Shown one piece after another: positions 51,843 to 60,742 of a stretch of DNA of 64,000 bases (the first letter of the stretch is position 1; every line of letters starts with the position of its first letter). Below the pieces are notes generated by a model, which did not search any database, had not been told where the DNA came from, and saw nothing but the letters and a program-made list of their open reading frames with translations. The stretch lies in contig NZ_JAMJWG010000011.1 of assembly GCF_024435355.1 (NCBI RefSeq), positions 248,001 through 312,000 on the forward strand. The letters run 5' to 3'. Both the position numbers and the translations under genes were made by a program. The stretch is from Streptomyces odontomachi. GTDB taxonomy: Bacteria; Actinomycetota; Actinomycetes; Streptomycetales; Streptomycetaceae.

Positions 51843-52081
51843 TCCATGCGGCGCCGGGTGCCACCACCATCCGGGCCGCATCCGAACTCTGCCCTTTCGC
51901 ACCGTACGCGGCGACAATCGAACGTAGTGCCGCAGGCAGGGAAGCTCGGACGTCCTAGTATTTCCGTGCCTCCGCTCGCCCCGGGACGGCCTTGAAGGCC
52001 CCGCGAGGCGGCGCAGCACCGATGCAGGGACGTACGGGCGTAAAGGCGCGGCCGTCATCATCACAGTGAAGGACAAGACTC

Positions 52082-53167
52082 ATGACGACGCCCACGATCG
52101 AGCTGAAGCCCTCCGCACACCCGCTGGCCGACGCGGAGCGGGAGGCGATTCTGGCCAACCCCGGTTTCGGCCGCCACTTCACCGACAACATGGTGACGAT
52201 CCGCTGGACCGAAGGCCGTGGCTGGCACGACGCGCAGCTCGTCCCGTACGCGCCGCTCTCCATCGACCCGGCGAACATGACCCTGCACTACGCGCAGACG
52301 ATCTTCGAGGGCCTGAAGGCCTACCGGCGTCCCGACGGCAGCGTGGCGACGTTCCGGCCGGAGGCCAACGCCGAGCGGTTCCAGACCTCGTCCCGCCGGC
52401 TGGCGATGCCCGAGCTGCCGGTCGAGACGTTCGTGGCCGCCTGTGACGCCCTGGTCAAGCAGGACAAGGCATGGGTGCCGCCGCACGGCGAGGCCTCCCT
52501 GTACCTGCGCCCGTTCATGTTCGCCGCCGAGGTGGGCCTCGGCGTCCGGCCGGCCAACGAGTACCTGTTCATGGTGATCGCCTCGCCCGCCGGGCCCTAC
52601 TTCGAGCGGGGCGTGCAGCCCGTCTCCGTGTGGCTCTCCGAGAACTACGTGCGCGCCGTCAAGGGCGGCACCGGCGCCGCCAAGACCGGCGGCAACTACG
52701 CCGCGTCGCTGCTCGCCCAGAAGGAGGCCCAGGACGAGGGCTGCGACCAGGTGGTGTGGCTGGACGCCGTCGAGCACCGCTGGGTGGAGGAGATGGGCGG
52801 CATGAACCTGTACTTCGTGTACGGGGACCGCATCGTCACCCCCGCGCTCACCGGTTCCCTGCTGCCCGGCATCACCCGTGACTCGCTGCTCACCATCGCC
52901 CGGGACCTCGGCTACACCGCCGAGGAAGGCCGCATCTCCACCGAGGACTGGCGGCGCGACACGGCGAACGGCACCCTCACGGAGGTCTTCGCCTGCGGCA
53001 CCGCGGCCGTCATCACGCCCGTGGGCACCGTCAAGTCCGAGGCGGGGGAGTGGACCCAGGGCGACGGGCAGACCGGCGAGGCCACCGCCCGGCTCCGCAA
53101 GGCCCTCCTCGACCTCCAGACCGGGGCGGCGCCCGACCCGTACGGCTGGATGCACGAACTGGGCTGA
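52082..53167 (+). CDS. ilvE: Branched-chain amino acid aminotransferase
   Basis: A 361-residue fold-type IV PLP enzyme performing the last step of valine, leucine and isoleucine synthesis and the first of their breakdown. The PLP lysine is in AAKTGGNYAAS. The glutamate-containing EEMGGMNLYFVYG and the LTGSLLPGITRDSLL stretches are typical of the large (class II) type. The ATG at 52082 begins the gene, 290 bp after leuB and beyond a terminator, so it has its own promoter. The distal intergenic space is filled with repeats. Confidence 0.95.
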   Translation: MTTPTIELKPSAHPLADAEREAILANPGFGRHFTDNMVTIRWTEGRGWHDAQLVPYAPLSIDPANMTLHYAQTIFEGLKAYRRPDGSVATFRPEANAERFQTSSRRLAMPELPVETFVAACDALVKQDKAWVPPHGEASLYLRPFMFAAEVGLGVRPANEYLFMVIASPAGPYFERGVQPVSVWLSENYVRAVKGGTGAAKTGGNYAASLLAQKEAQDEGCDQVVWLDAVEHRWVEEMGGMNLYFVYGDRIVTPALTGSLLPGITRDSLLTIARDLGYTAEEGRISTEDWRRDTANGTLTEVFACGTAAVITPVGTVKSEAGEWTQGDGQTGEATARLRKALLDLQTGAAPDPYGWMHELG

Positions 53168-53210
53168 CGCCCAAGGCCTGCCATTGCGGTCTGGGGCCGC
53201 CCCGTCGACC

Positions 53211-53245
53211 CAAAGGGCGCGAGGAACTGCGCGCCCAGCCACGAC
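53211..53245. repeat. REP-like unit, copy 3 (half)
   Basis: CAAAGGGCGCGAGGAACTGC with the following GCGCCCAGCCACGAC repeats the right arm of the family 44 bp after the ilvE stop. The GTCACCG and GGACCACCGG phrases that follow link it to copy 4. Confidence 0.7.
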
Positions 53246-53312
53246 AAGGCCCCCGGGGCGTCACCGTCCCGAGGGGGCTGTTGCTGCCGTGTCCGGACCA
53301 CCGGCCCGGTGG

Positions 53313-53400
53313 TGGGCTGCTCGCGCAGTTCCCCGCGCCCCTTTGGGGCGCAGAGCGCCCTGTCGGCGGCGCGGGGAACTGCGCGCCCAGCCACGACGAG
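53313..53400. repeat. REP-like palindromic unit, copy 4 (complete)
   Basis: GGGCTGCTCGCGCAGTTCCC mirrors GGGGAACTGCGCGCCCAGCC across GCGCCCCTTTGGGGCGC. Copies 3 and 4 form an array between the convergent ilvE and multidomain regulator genes. Downstream repeat sequence continues into the regulator's last codons (53413 to about 53480). Confidence 0.75.
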
Positions 53401-53412
53401 GCCGTCGGGTCG

Positions 53413-56400
53413 TCACCGGCCTGGAGGGGCCGCCGGGGTCGCCTCCGGGCCACCGGCCGGTGACGGGACGCCCGCGCCCGCACCGGTCCGCAGCCCCGCA
53501 TCCCGGTAGGCGTGCGGGGCGAGTCCGGTGACCCGGTGGAAGACGCGGCTGAAGTACGCACGGTCGTGGAAGCCGACGGCGCGGGCCACCGTCTGCACGC
53601 TGTCGTCGCTGTGCTCGAGCCGCTGCTTGGCCCGCTCGATGCGCAGCCGGGTCAGGTACTCCCACAACGTCACGCCCATCTCGCGGTGGAACAACCGCCC
53701 CAGGTGGTCCTCGCTCAGCCCGGCCGCCTCGGCGACCTGGCGCCGCGAGAAGCGGTGGCGGTAGTGCTGCTCCAGGTAGGCCAGGGCGTAGCGGACCGGG
53801 GCGTAGGTGCGCTGGGTGGCCGAATCGGTGCGCTGAAGCATCTGGGTGAGCAGCTGGGCGGTCTCCGCGTCGGTGAGGACGTCACGGCCCAGCAGCACCA
53901 CCTCCGGATGGCGCACCGCGCGGCGCGCCTCGGCCCAGGTGAAGCCGGACGAGCTGAGCATCAGCACCGGCACTCCCGGCTGCCCGGCCACCTGCCCGGT
54001 CGTCTCGCGCAGCCGCTCCACCAGCTCGAAGCCGTCCATGTCGGGCAGTGTCTTGTCGACGACGAGCAGCGCCGGCGGGTCCTCGGCGAACAGGGCGCAG
54101 GCGGTGGCGCCGTCGGCGGCGGCCCGTACGCCACGCCCGGGCAGTACCCGGCCGGCCAGCCGGCGCAGCCACTCACGGCAGCGCGCCGAGCCGTCCACCA
54201 CGATCACCGGCTCGGTCGGCCCCGGCGGGCGCAGCGCCCGCAGCGCCTCGCCGAGCGAGTCGCCGGTGACCGGCCCGTACAGCAGGAACGGCACGTGCTT
54301 CAGCGCCGGGTGGGTGGCCAGGCGGTTGACCGTGGCCCACTCCTGCGGCCGGACCTCGCAGGCGTCCCAGGCGACCGCGGCCGGCGGCTGCTCCGCGACC
54401 AGGGCCGTGATCTCGTCGTCCGGATGCAGCACCCGCACCTGCAACCCGTGCTGCCCGGCCAGCGCGGTGATCTCGGCGGGCGGTTCGGCCGGCGCGGCCA
54501 CCAGCACGGTGCCGCCGGACGGCACGGAGTGTCCGGTGGGGGTCGGCAGCGGCAGGTCGAGCCGGAACTCGGGCGGGTCGACGGCACGGTGCAGCGTGAC
54601 GGTGCCCCCGTGCAGCGCAGCGAGCCGCCGCGCCATGGCCAGGTCGAGCCGGCTGCCCGGCACCTGCGCGGCGAACGGTGCGAAGAGCCGCTCGTCGAGG
54701 TGCTCGTCGTCCTCCGGCAGCCCGGAGGCGACCAGCAGCTCGGGAGCGGCGACGGTGACCCGGACCCGGAGCGCGGCGGGCCTGGCCTCCGCGGTCAGGC
54801 TGGTGTCCGGGCCGGCCGCCACGGTGAGCAGATTGACCACGATCTGGCGCAGCCGGGCCGCGTCCGCCTGCAACGCGGGCAGCCGCCGCGGCAGCGCCAG
54901 CCGCCAGTGCTGCCGCCCGGGTGCGGCGCCCGCCACCGCGGTGAAGGCGTCGGACAGCACCGACCGTGGATCGAGCAGCCGGCGCGTCACGTCCAGCGTC
55001 TCGATGCCGGACCGGGACAGCACCAGCAGGTCGTCGATGAGCCGCAGCAGCCGCGTGGCGTGCTCGGCGGTGGCCGGATCGCGGTCCTGGGTCTGCCGCC
55101 AGATCGCCTCGACGGGGGTGCGCAGCTCGTCCGCCGCGTTGTCCAGCAGGCTGGTCTTGAACTGGCTGGCCTGCTCGGCCGCGTCCCGGGCGCTGCGTAC
55201 CTCCTCGAAGAGGCGTACGCCCTTCAGGGCCGCGCTGATCTGGTCGCCGAGCGCCCGGAAGAGCGCCCCCTGCCGGGCGGCCACGGTACGCGGCCCGGTG
55301 TCGAACAGCGCGAAACCGAGCCGCTCGCCACCGATCGACAGCGGCTCCAGCACCAGCGTGCGGCGCCGCCCCTGCGGCGGCCGGAGCGCCTCGCCGTCGT
55401 CGGACGCCGTGAGCAGGGTGCAGCCGGGCACGTCCAGGCTCGGCAGATGGCGTTCGAGCGCGGCGGTGATCTCCGCGGTGTCCGCTGCCGTGGTCAGCGC
55501 GGTGCCCAGCGCGCGCAGCCGTCGCGACTCCTGCTCCATGCCCCAGCGCTCGTACTCCAGCAGCCGCTGCGACTTGTCGGCGACGAGCAGCCGGCCTTGG
55601 CCGACGAGATGCTCGGCGCGCGCCCGGGTGGCGTCGTCGGGCAGCGCGGGCAGTGCGCTCGCGCGCAGCCGCAGCAGGGCGCGGTCCCAGGCGGCGGCGG
55701 ACGGTGAGGTACTCAACAGCCCGCTCAGATGCTGTTCCAGCAACCCCAGGAAGTCCGCGCCGTCCGTGTCGAGCGGGTCGCGGGTGGCGTGCGCGCGCAG
55801 GGTCGCGGCGAGCTCGGCGTCCGCGACGGGCAGCCCCTCCTGCGCCGGCTCGTCTCCGGCGGGGGACGCCCCGGCGCCGGTGTCGTCCGGTTCCGCCGGG
55901 GCGGCGCCGGGCGCGCCCTGGGCGACCAGGGGCGAGGGGCAGCCGCACGAGCGGCGCACGACGAGCTGGCCCGGCACCACCCGGCGGGCCGGCGGCGCGG
56001 TGCCGCGCAGCCGGGCCAGCAGCGTCTCCACGGCCAGCGCGCCCAGCTCGGCGAAGGGCAGCGCGACCGAGGTGAGCGGCGGATCGCTCAGCCGGGCCTC
56101 GGTCGAGTCGTTGAAGCTGATCAGCGCCACGTCCTCGGGCACCCGTACGCCGCGCTCGGCGAGGATGCGCAGCGCATCGGCGGCGAGCACGTCACTGCAC
56201 GCCACGACCGCGTCGAAGTCCCGGCCCGGCTTCAGGCCGCGCACGTCGAGCAGCACCCGCATGGCGGCGGCGCCCGCCCCGCCCGCGAAGTCCACGGACG
56301 CGGCGACCAGCGACCGGTCGTACGGGATGTGGTGGCGGCCCAGCGCGTCGGTGTAGGCGCGGAAGCGGTTGACCGAGACCGGGTGGGCCAGCGGCCCCCG

Positions 56401-56931
56401 GATGCAGGCGAGCCGTCTGCGGCCGTGGTCCTGGACGAGGTGGGTGATCGCCTTGCGCATGCCGGCGTAGGAGTCGAGCAGCAGGGTCTCGTGGTCGCCC
56501 AGCTCGCGGTTGAGGCTGATCACCGGCAGCCCGCGCAGCCGCCCCGCCAGCCGGTCGGCGGCGCGCCGGGCGGCGTCCTCGGTGCGGTCGTCCGGCGCGC
56601 CGGGTCCGGGGCGCTCGGTGCCCGTCTCCGCGGGCAGCCCCAGCGTCGACGTCCAGCAGATGACGCCGTCCAGGACCCGGTCGTCGACGAGGTCGTAGGC
56701 GGCGTTGCGGGTGCCGCTCGCCGGGCTCAGGGGGTCGCCGGGGAAGCAGATGAGATGCGCGTCGGCGCGCTCGGCGGCCGCCAGCACGCCGGACCAGAGG
56801 CTGACGCCGACACCGAGGTGGATGTTGGCCGCGACCAGGCCGATGGTGGGACGCCGGGAATCCCCGGGCGGTTCACCTGGCGTGCCCCGCGGGCGGTGCG
56901 GCGGCCGAAACGGCGGAGTGGGTTCCGCCAT
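53413..56931 (-). CDS. Giant multidomain regulator: LacI-like sensor, GAF, degenerate histidine kinase, receiver, AraC HTH
   Basis: About 1172 residues from the ATG at 56931, which has GAGGAC upstream. Residues of about 30-330 form a periplasmic-binding-protein-like sugar sensor as in LacI/GalR (VISLNREL, SNDSTEARLSDPPLTSVALP-type end) but without an N-terminal LacI HTH. A GAF-like part follows (about 480-610). The HisKA-like helix reads NAADELRTP where NMSHELRTP is usual, so the phosphorylated His is replaced. The ATPase domain lacks the usual N-box asparagine and DxGxG motif. A pseudo-receiver and a receiver (LLVVDKTLPDMDGFEL, phosphorylatable Asp kept) precede the AraC HTH (about 1055-1150). 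It probably works as a ligand-driven transcription factor. It follows the pectate lyase gene on the same strand, so pectin-derived sugars are candidate ligands (inference). Confidence 0.85.
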   Translation of the reverse strand: MAEPTPPFRPPHRPRGTPGEPPGDSRRPTIGLVAANIHLGVGVSLWSGVLAAAERADAHLICFPGDPLSPASGTRNAAYDLVDDRVLDGVICWTSTLGLPAETGTERPGPGAPDDRTEDAARRAADRLAGRLRGLPVISLNRELGDHETLLLDSYAGMRKAITHLVQDHGRRRLACIRGPLAHPVSVNRFRAYTDALGRHHIPYDRSLVAASVDFAGGAGAAAMRVLLDVRGLKPGRDFDAVVACSDVLAADALRILAERGVRVPEDVALISFNDSTEARLSDPPLTSVALPFAELGALAVETLLARLRGTAPPARRVVPGQLVVRRSCGCPSPLVAQGAPGAAPAEPDDTGAGASPAGDEPAQEGLPVADAELAATLRAHATRDPLDTDGADFLGLLEQHLSGLLSTSPSAAAWDRALLRLRASALPALPDDATRARAEHLVGQGRLLVADKSQRLLEYERWGMEQESRRLRALGTALTTAADTAEITAALERHLPSLDVPGCTLLTASDDGEALRPPQGRRRTLVLEPLSIGGERLGFALFDTGPRTVAARQGALFRALGDQISAALKGVRLFEEVRSARDAAEQASQFKTSLLDNAADELRTPVEAIWRQTQDRDPATAEHATRLLRLIDDLLVLSRSGIETLDVTRRLLDPRSVLSDAFTAVAGAAPGRQHWRLALPRRLPALQADAARLRQIVVNLLTVAAGPDTSLTAEARPAALRVRVTVAAPELLVASGLPEDDEHLDERLFAPFAAQVPGSRLDLAMARRLAALHGGTVTLHRAVDPPEFRLDLPLPTPTGHSVPSGGTVLVAAPAEPPAEITALAGQHGLQVRVLHPDDEITALVAEQPPAAVAWDACEVRPQEWATVNRLATHPALKHVPFLLYGPVTGDSLGEALRALRPPGPTEPVIVVDGSARCREWLRRLAGRVLPGRGVRAAADGATACALFAEDPPALLVVDKTLPDMDGFELVERLRETTGQVAGQPGVPVLMLSSSGFTWAEARRAVRHPEVVLLGRDVLTDAETAQLLTQMLQRTDSATQRTYAPVRYALAYLEQHYRHRFSRRQVAEAAGLSEDHLGRLFHREMGVTLWEYLTRLRIERAKQRLEHSDDSVQTVARAVGFHDRAYFSRVFHRVTGLAPHAYRDAGLRTGAGAGVPSPAGGPEATPAAPPGR

Positions 56932-57065
56932 CGTGAAGTCCTCGCTGCTCGTGGAACGCCTGGCGTGCGGTGCGAGGACGATAGCCGGGGGCGCCGAACG
57001 GGACAAGGGCGCCGGAGCCCTTGTCCCGTGGTGGAACGTTGTTTCTCGGCGCGCCGCAGCCGGTC

Positions 57066-58037
57066 TCAGATGTGTCCCACTCCGGAGCCGCCCGTCACGA
57101 TCGACTTGACGCTGTCCGCCGAGTCGAGCGAGTAGTTGTACGACGGGGTGCTGACCGAGCCGCCGGTCTGGCCGGAGCCGGAGTTCACCAGCTTGTTGTT
57201 GCGGGCGACCAGCGAGCCGGGGCCGGAGTCCGCCTCACCCAGGTGGTACGGGTCGTCGACGTTCTCGAAGTAGTTGCCCTCGACGAGCACGCCGGCGTTC
57301 TCCGTGGAGGCCACGCCGTAGCCGCTGTTGTTGTTGAAGTAGTTGTTGTACACGTGCACCGGGTTGCCGAAGCGGACCCGCGGGTTGCGCTGCACGGTGC
57401 CGTCGAACCAGTTGTGGTGGTACGTGACGTGCAGGTGTCCGATGTCCTCGGAGCCGTTGTCGTCGCTGTGGCCGAGCAGGCAGTTCTTGTCCTGGTTGTG
57501 GTAGTGGTTCCACGAGACGGTGACGTTGTCCGAGGCCCGCTTGACGTCGGTGGCGCCGTCGTAGGCGTTGGAGATGTCGTTGTGGTCGATCCAGACCTTG
57601 GTCGAGTACTGGACGTTGATCGCGTCGTCGTTCGACCCGGTGAACGTCAGGTTCTGGATGATCACGTTGCTGACGCTCGCCACGTTGAGACCGCTGCCGG
57701 TGATCTTGCCGCTGGTGCCGACACCGACGATGGTCTTGTTGGACGCCACCTTCTGCATGGAGGAGAGGTTGATGGTGCCGTTCACCTGGACCGTCGTCGC
57801 ACTGCTGCTGGTGACCGCCTTGATGAAGTCCGTGGCGTTCGACACGGTGACCGTGGAGCCACCGGCACCTCCGGTGGTGCCGGCGCCGTAGCCCACCGCG
57901 CTGCCGGCCGTGATGCCGGGCTGCGACGCGGTCTCGGCCGCGGCACTCTGCCACGCGGTGAATCCGGCGACCGCGGCCACGGCCGTCGCCACCGCCAGCG
58001 CCTTGCCTGTCTTGGTCCGCGCGCTCGTCCTGCGCAT
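57066..58037 (-). CDS. Secreted pectate lyase (PL1 family)
   Basis: A 323-residue secreted parallel beta-helix enzyme cleaving polygalacturonate by beta-elimination. The ATG at 58037 has GGAG 7-8 bases upstream, and the peptide starts MRRTSARTKTGKALAV with a signal core ending SAAAETA. Family motifs: KVWIDHNDISNAYDGATDVKRASDNVTVSWN (calcium-binding aspartates) and HHNWFDGTVQRNPRVRFG (catalytic Arg region). The multidomain regulator follows 134 bp downstream. Its own 5' region borders a kilobase of tandem repeats, so its promoter must be within a short distance of the start. Confidence 0.93.
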   Translation of the reverse strand: MRRTSARTKTGKALAVATAVAAVAGFTAWQSAAAETASQPGITAGSAVGYGAGTTGGAGGSTVTVSNATDFIKAVTSSSATTVQVNGTINLSSMQKVASNKTIVGVGTSGKITGSGLNVASVSNVIIQNLTFTGSNDDAINVQYSTKVWIDHNDISNAYDGATDVKRASDNVTVSWNHYHNQDKNCLLGHSDDNGSEDIGHLHVTYHHNWFDGTVQRNPRVRFGNPVHVYNNYFNNNSGYGVASTENAGVLVEGNYFENVDDPYHLGEADSGPGSLVARNNKLVNSGSGQTGGSVSTPSYNYSLDSADSVKSIVTGGSGVGHI

Positions 58038-58437
58038 GTCAATCTCCATCCGGTGTGTGGGGTTGGTGCGGGCTGCATAGAGCTACGTGCTACGTGCTAC
58101 ATGGAGCTGTTTCCTGCCTGGAGCTGCGTGCCTGGAACAGGAACCGCGTGCGTGTACGTGCGTCTACGCGTGTGCGTGCGTGCGGCGTCTGCGTCCGCAG
58201 TGGCCCAGGTAACGGGCAAGGAGCGACGCGTCGTGAAAGGGGCCGTACATGCACCCGCCGAGCCGCGCGGATCCCGGCGTGCTGACGATGCTAGGCAGAG
58301 CCCTGTGGACGATGACGGGGCGTGTGTGGACTATGACGCGCGACACACTCCGCCGACACCCCGGCAGCCACCCCGCACACCGCCGGCCGCTGCCACCCCC
58401 CTCGCACCACCAGCACGATCCGGCACCACCAGCCTCC

Positions 58438-58632
58438 GGCACCCTCAGGCCCACCTCCGGCACCACCACCCCGCCTGGCACCCTCAGGTCCACCTCCGGC
58501 ACCACCAGCCCGCCTGGCACCCTCAGGCCCACCTCCGGCACCACCAGCCCGTCCGGCACCCTCAGGCCCACGTCCAGCACCACCAGCCCGTCTGGCACCC
58601 TCAGGCCCACGTCCAGCACTACCAGCCCGTCC
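58438..58632. repeat. Five tandem copies of a 39-bp unit
   Basis: Units begin GGCACCCTCAGG at 58438, 58477, 58516, 58555 and 58594, with a few substitutions between copies. As 39 is divisible by three, all frames stay open across the array and encode 13-residue repeats on either strand. I do not regard these as genes. It lies upstream of the pectate lyase on the opposite side from cimA. Confidence 0.85.
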
Positions 58633-58635
58633 GGC

Positions 58636-58769
58636 GATTGAGGACGAGGCCGTCCAGGCCGAAGGGGGGTCTGGGGGCGCAGCCCCCAGGGGGACGGCAA
58701 CCGATTCAGGACGAGGCCGTCCAGGCCGAAGGGGGATCTGGGGGCGCAGCCCGCAGGGGGACGGCAACC
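58636..58769. repeat. 67-bp tandem duplication
   Basis: Two adjacent copies (58636-58702 and 58703-58769) share GACGAGGCCGTCCAGGCCGA and GGGGGCGCAGCCC and differ at three to four positions. The inner CTGGGGGCGCAGCCCCCAG makes a hairpin. This phrase resembles a common Streptomyces intergenic repeat. Confidence 0.8.
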
Positions 58770-58888
58770 GAACGCAACCGGCACCGAGTCATCGGCGAAC
58801 CCCAGCGGAGCGCCCCGGCTCGCATTTTGAGACACACCCCGCATCCCGCCCAGTCATGTGGTTGACTGCCTGCGTGTCCTCGTACGCC

Positions 58889-58924
58889 ATGATTATTGGC
58901 AGCAGGCGCGCCGGTCCGCAGTGA
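58889..58924 (+). CDS. Candidate cimA leader peptide with two isoleucine codons
   Basis: ATG followed by two ATT codons encodes MIIGSRRAGPQ and a TGA. The in-frame upstream ATG at 58856 would give a 22-residue version (MWLTACVSSYA before it). ATT is a rare Ile codon here, and isoleucine is the end product of citramalate synthase. No strong ribosome site is visible and a TTGACT (58862-58867) lies in the same segment, so this could instead be promoter sequence. Confidence 0.4.
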   Translation: MIIGSRRAGPQ

Positions 58925-59006
58925 CCGCTGCACCGTGAAATCCCACGGCAGCGGCACCGTGCCCCAGACCCGCGCGCAGACCTCTCGCACCCGCGAGGGG
59001 TCTTTT
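58925..59006 (+). terminator. Intrinsic terminator/attenuator in the cimA leader
   Basis: The stem GACCTCTCGC (58979-58988) pairs with GCGAGGGGTC (58993-59002) over an ACCC loop, with one G-U pair, and is followed by a TCTTTT run. It stands 110 bp before cimA in the sense direction. A competing hairpin, CCGCTG...CCGTG with CACGG...CAGCGG, lies at about 58926-58953. Confidence 0.7.
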
Positions 59007-59116
59007 CGTTATCCGGGGAGACCTCCCGGACACGAGGCGCACGCGGCCCGGGGTGCACATGGAGCCAGGCAAGGTCCAAGGCCAGCCAGCCACCATCCGA
59101 CAGGAGTCACGACAGC

Positions 59117-60742
59117 ATGAACGCCACCGGTCAGGTCACCGGCACGAGCCCCACCGGGTCTGACGACTTCCATGTGTTCGACACCACGCTGCGCGACGGC
59201 GCACAGCGTGAGGGCATCAACCTGACGGTCGCCGACAAGCTGGCCATCGCTCGCCACCTTGACGACTTCGGCGTGGGCTTCATCGAGGGCGGCTGGCCGG
59301 GTGCCAACCCGCGCGACACCGAGTTCTTCGCCCGCGCGCAAGCGGAGATCACCTTCCGGCACGCCCAGCTGGTGGCCTTCGGCTCGACCCGCCGGGCGAA
59401 CGCCAAGGCCTCCGAGGACCCGCAGGTCAGGGCGTTGCTCGAGTCCGGCGCTCCGGTGATCACCCTGGTGGCCAAGTCGCATGACCGGCATGTCGAGCTG
59501 GCGCTGCGCACCACCCTGGACGAGAACCTGGAGATGGTCCGCGACACCGTCTCCCACCTGTGCGCCCAGGGCCGCCGGGTGTTCGTCGACTGCGAGCACT
59601 TCTTCGACGGCTACCGCTCCAACCCCGCCTACGCCACCTCCGTCGTACGCGCCGCCAGCGAGGCGGGCGCCGACGTGGTCGTGCTCTGCGACACCAACGG
59701 CGGCATGCTGCCCGCCCAGGTCCAGGCCACCGTCGCCACCGTGCTCGCCGACACCGGCGCCCGGCTCGGCATCCACGCCCAGGACGACACGGGCTGCGCG
59801 GTCGCCAACACCCTGGCCGCCGTCGACGCCGGCGCCACCCACGTGCAGTGCACCGCCAACGGCTACGGCGAGCGGGTCGGCAACGCCAACCTGTTCCCGG
59901 TCGTCGCCGCCCTGGAGCTGAAGTACGGCAGGCACGTACTGCCCGAGGGCAGCCTGAAGGAGATGACCCGCGTCTCGCACGCCATCGCCGAGGTCGTCAA
60001 CCTCACCCCGGCCACCCACCAGCCGTACGTCGGCGTCTCCGCCTTCGCCCACAAGGCCGGCCTGCACGCCTCGGCGATCAAGGTGGACCCGGACCTCTAC
60101 CAGCACATCGACCCCGAACTCGTCGGCAACCGGCTGCGCATGCTGGTCTCCGACATGGCCGGCCGCGCCTCCATCGAGCTGAAGGGCAAGGAACTCGGCA
60201 TCGATCTGAGCGGCGACCGCGAGCTGGTCGGCCGGGTGGTGGAGCGGGTCAAGGAGCGCGAGCTCAAGGGCTACACCTACGAGGCGGCCGACGCCTCCTT
60301 CGAACTGCTGCTCCGCGAAGAGGTCGAGGGCCGCGCCTGCCGCTACTTCCGCACCGAGTCCTGGCGCGCCATCGTCGAGGACCGCCCCGACGGCACGCAT
60401 GCCAACGAGGCCACCGTGAAGCTCTGGGTGAAGGGCGAGCGCATCGTCGCCACCGCCGAGGGCAACGGGCCCGTGCACGCCCTCGACCGCACCCTGCGCG
60501 GCGCCCTGGAGGGCTTCTACCCGCAGCTCGCGGAGCTGGAGCTGGTCGACTACAAGGTCCGCATCCTGGAGGGCAAGCACGGCACCGAGTCCACCACCCG
60601 CGTCCTGGTCACCACCTCCGACGGCAGCGCCGAGTGGTCCACCGTGGGCGTCGGCGACAACGTGATCGCGGCCTCCTGGCAGGCCATGGTGGACGCCTAC
60701 ACCTACGGACTGCTCCGGGTGGGCGTCGAGCCGACGGAGTAA
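59117..60742 (+). CDS. cimA: Citramalate synthase
   Basis: A 541-residue HMGL-like enzyme condensing acetyl-CoA with pyruvate to (R)-citramalate, giving 2-oxobutyrate for isoleucine without threonine. The first motif is FDTTLRDGAQREG; the metal-binding HAQDDTGCAVAN (histidine pair region) and TANGYGERVGNANL follow. The C-terminal LeuA-type allosteric domain (about 410-535) suggests feedback control. CimA and LeuA/homocitrate synthase are close relatives; the FDTTLRDGAQREGIN start and overall length favour the citramalate type. The ATG at 59117 follows CAGGAG. An attenuator-like leader precedes it. Confidence 0.9.
   Translation: MNATGQVTGTSPTGSDDFHVFDTTLRDGAQREGINLTVADKLAIARHLDDFGVGFIEGGWPGANPRDTEFFARAQAEITFRHAQLVAFGSTRRANAKASEDPQVRALLESGAPVITLVAKSHDRHVELALRTTLDENLEMVRDTVSHLCAQGRRVFVDCEHFFDGYRSNPAYATSVVRAASEAGADVVVLCDTNGGMLPAQVQATVATVLADTGARLGIHAQDDTGCAVANTLAAVDAGATHVQCTANGYGERVGNANLFPVVAALELKYGRHVLPEGSLKEMTRVSHAIAEVVNLTPATHQPYVGVSAFAHKAGLHASAIKVDPDLYQHIDPELVGNRLRMLVSDMAGRASIELKGKELGIDLSGDRELVGRVVERVKERELKGYTYEAADASFELLLREEVEGRACRYFRTESWRAIVEDRPDGTHANEATVKLWVKGERIVATAEGNGPVHALDRTLRGALEGFYPQLAELELVDYKVRILEGKHGTESTTRVLVTTSDGSAEWSTVGVGDNVIAASWQAMVDAYTYGLLRVGVEPTE

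Noticed and set aside
58164..58844. Frames with 13-residue repeats on both strands over the 39-bp array
   Set aside because: The periodicity follows from the unit length being divisible by three. No start with ribosome site, signal or domain was found.
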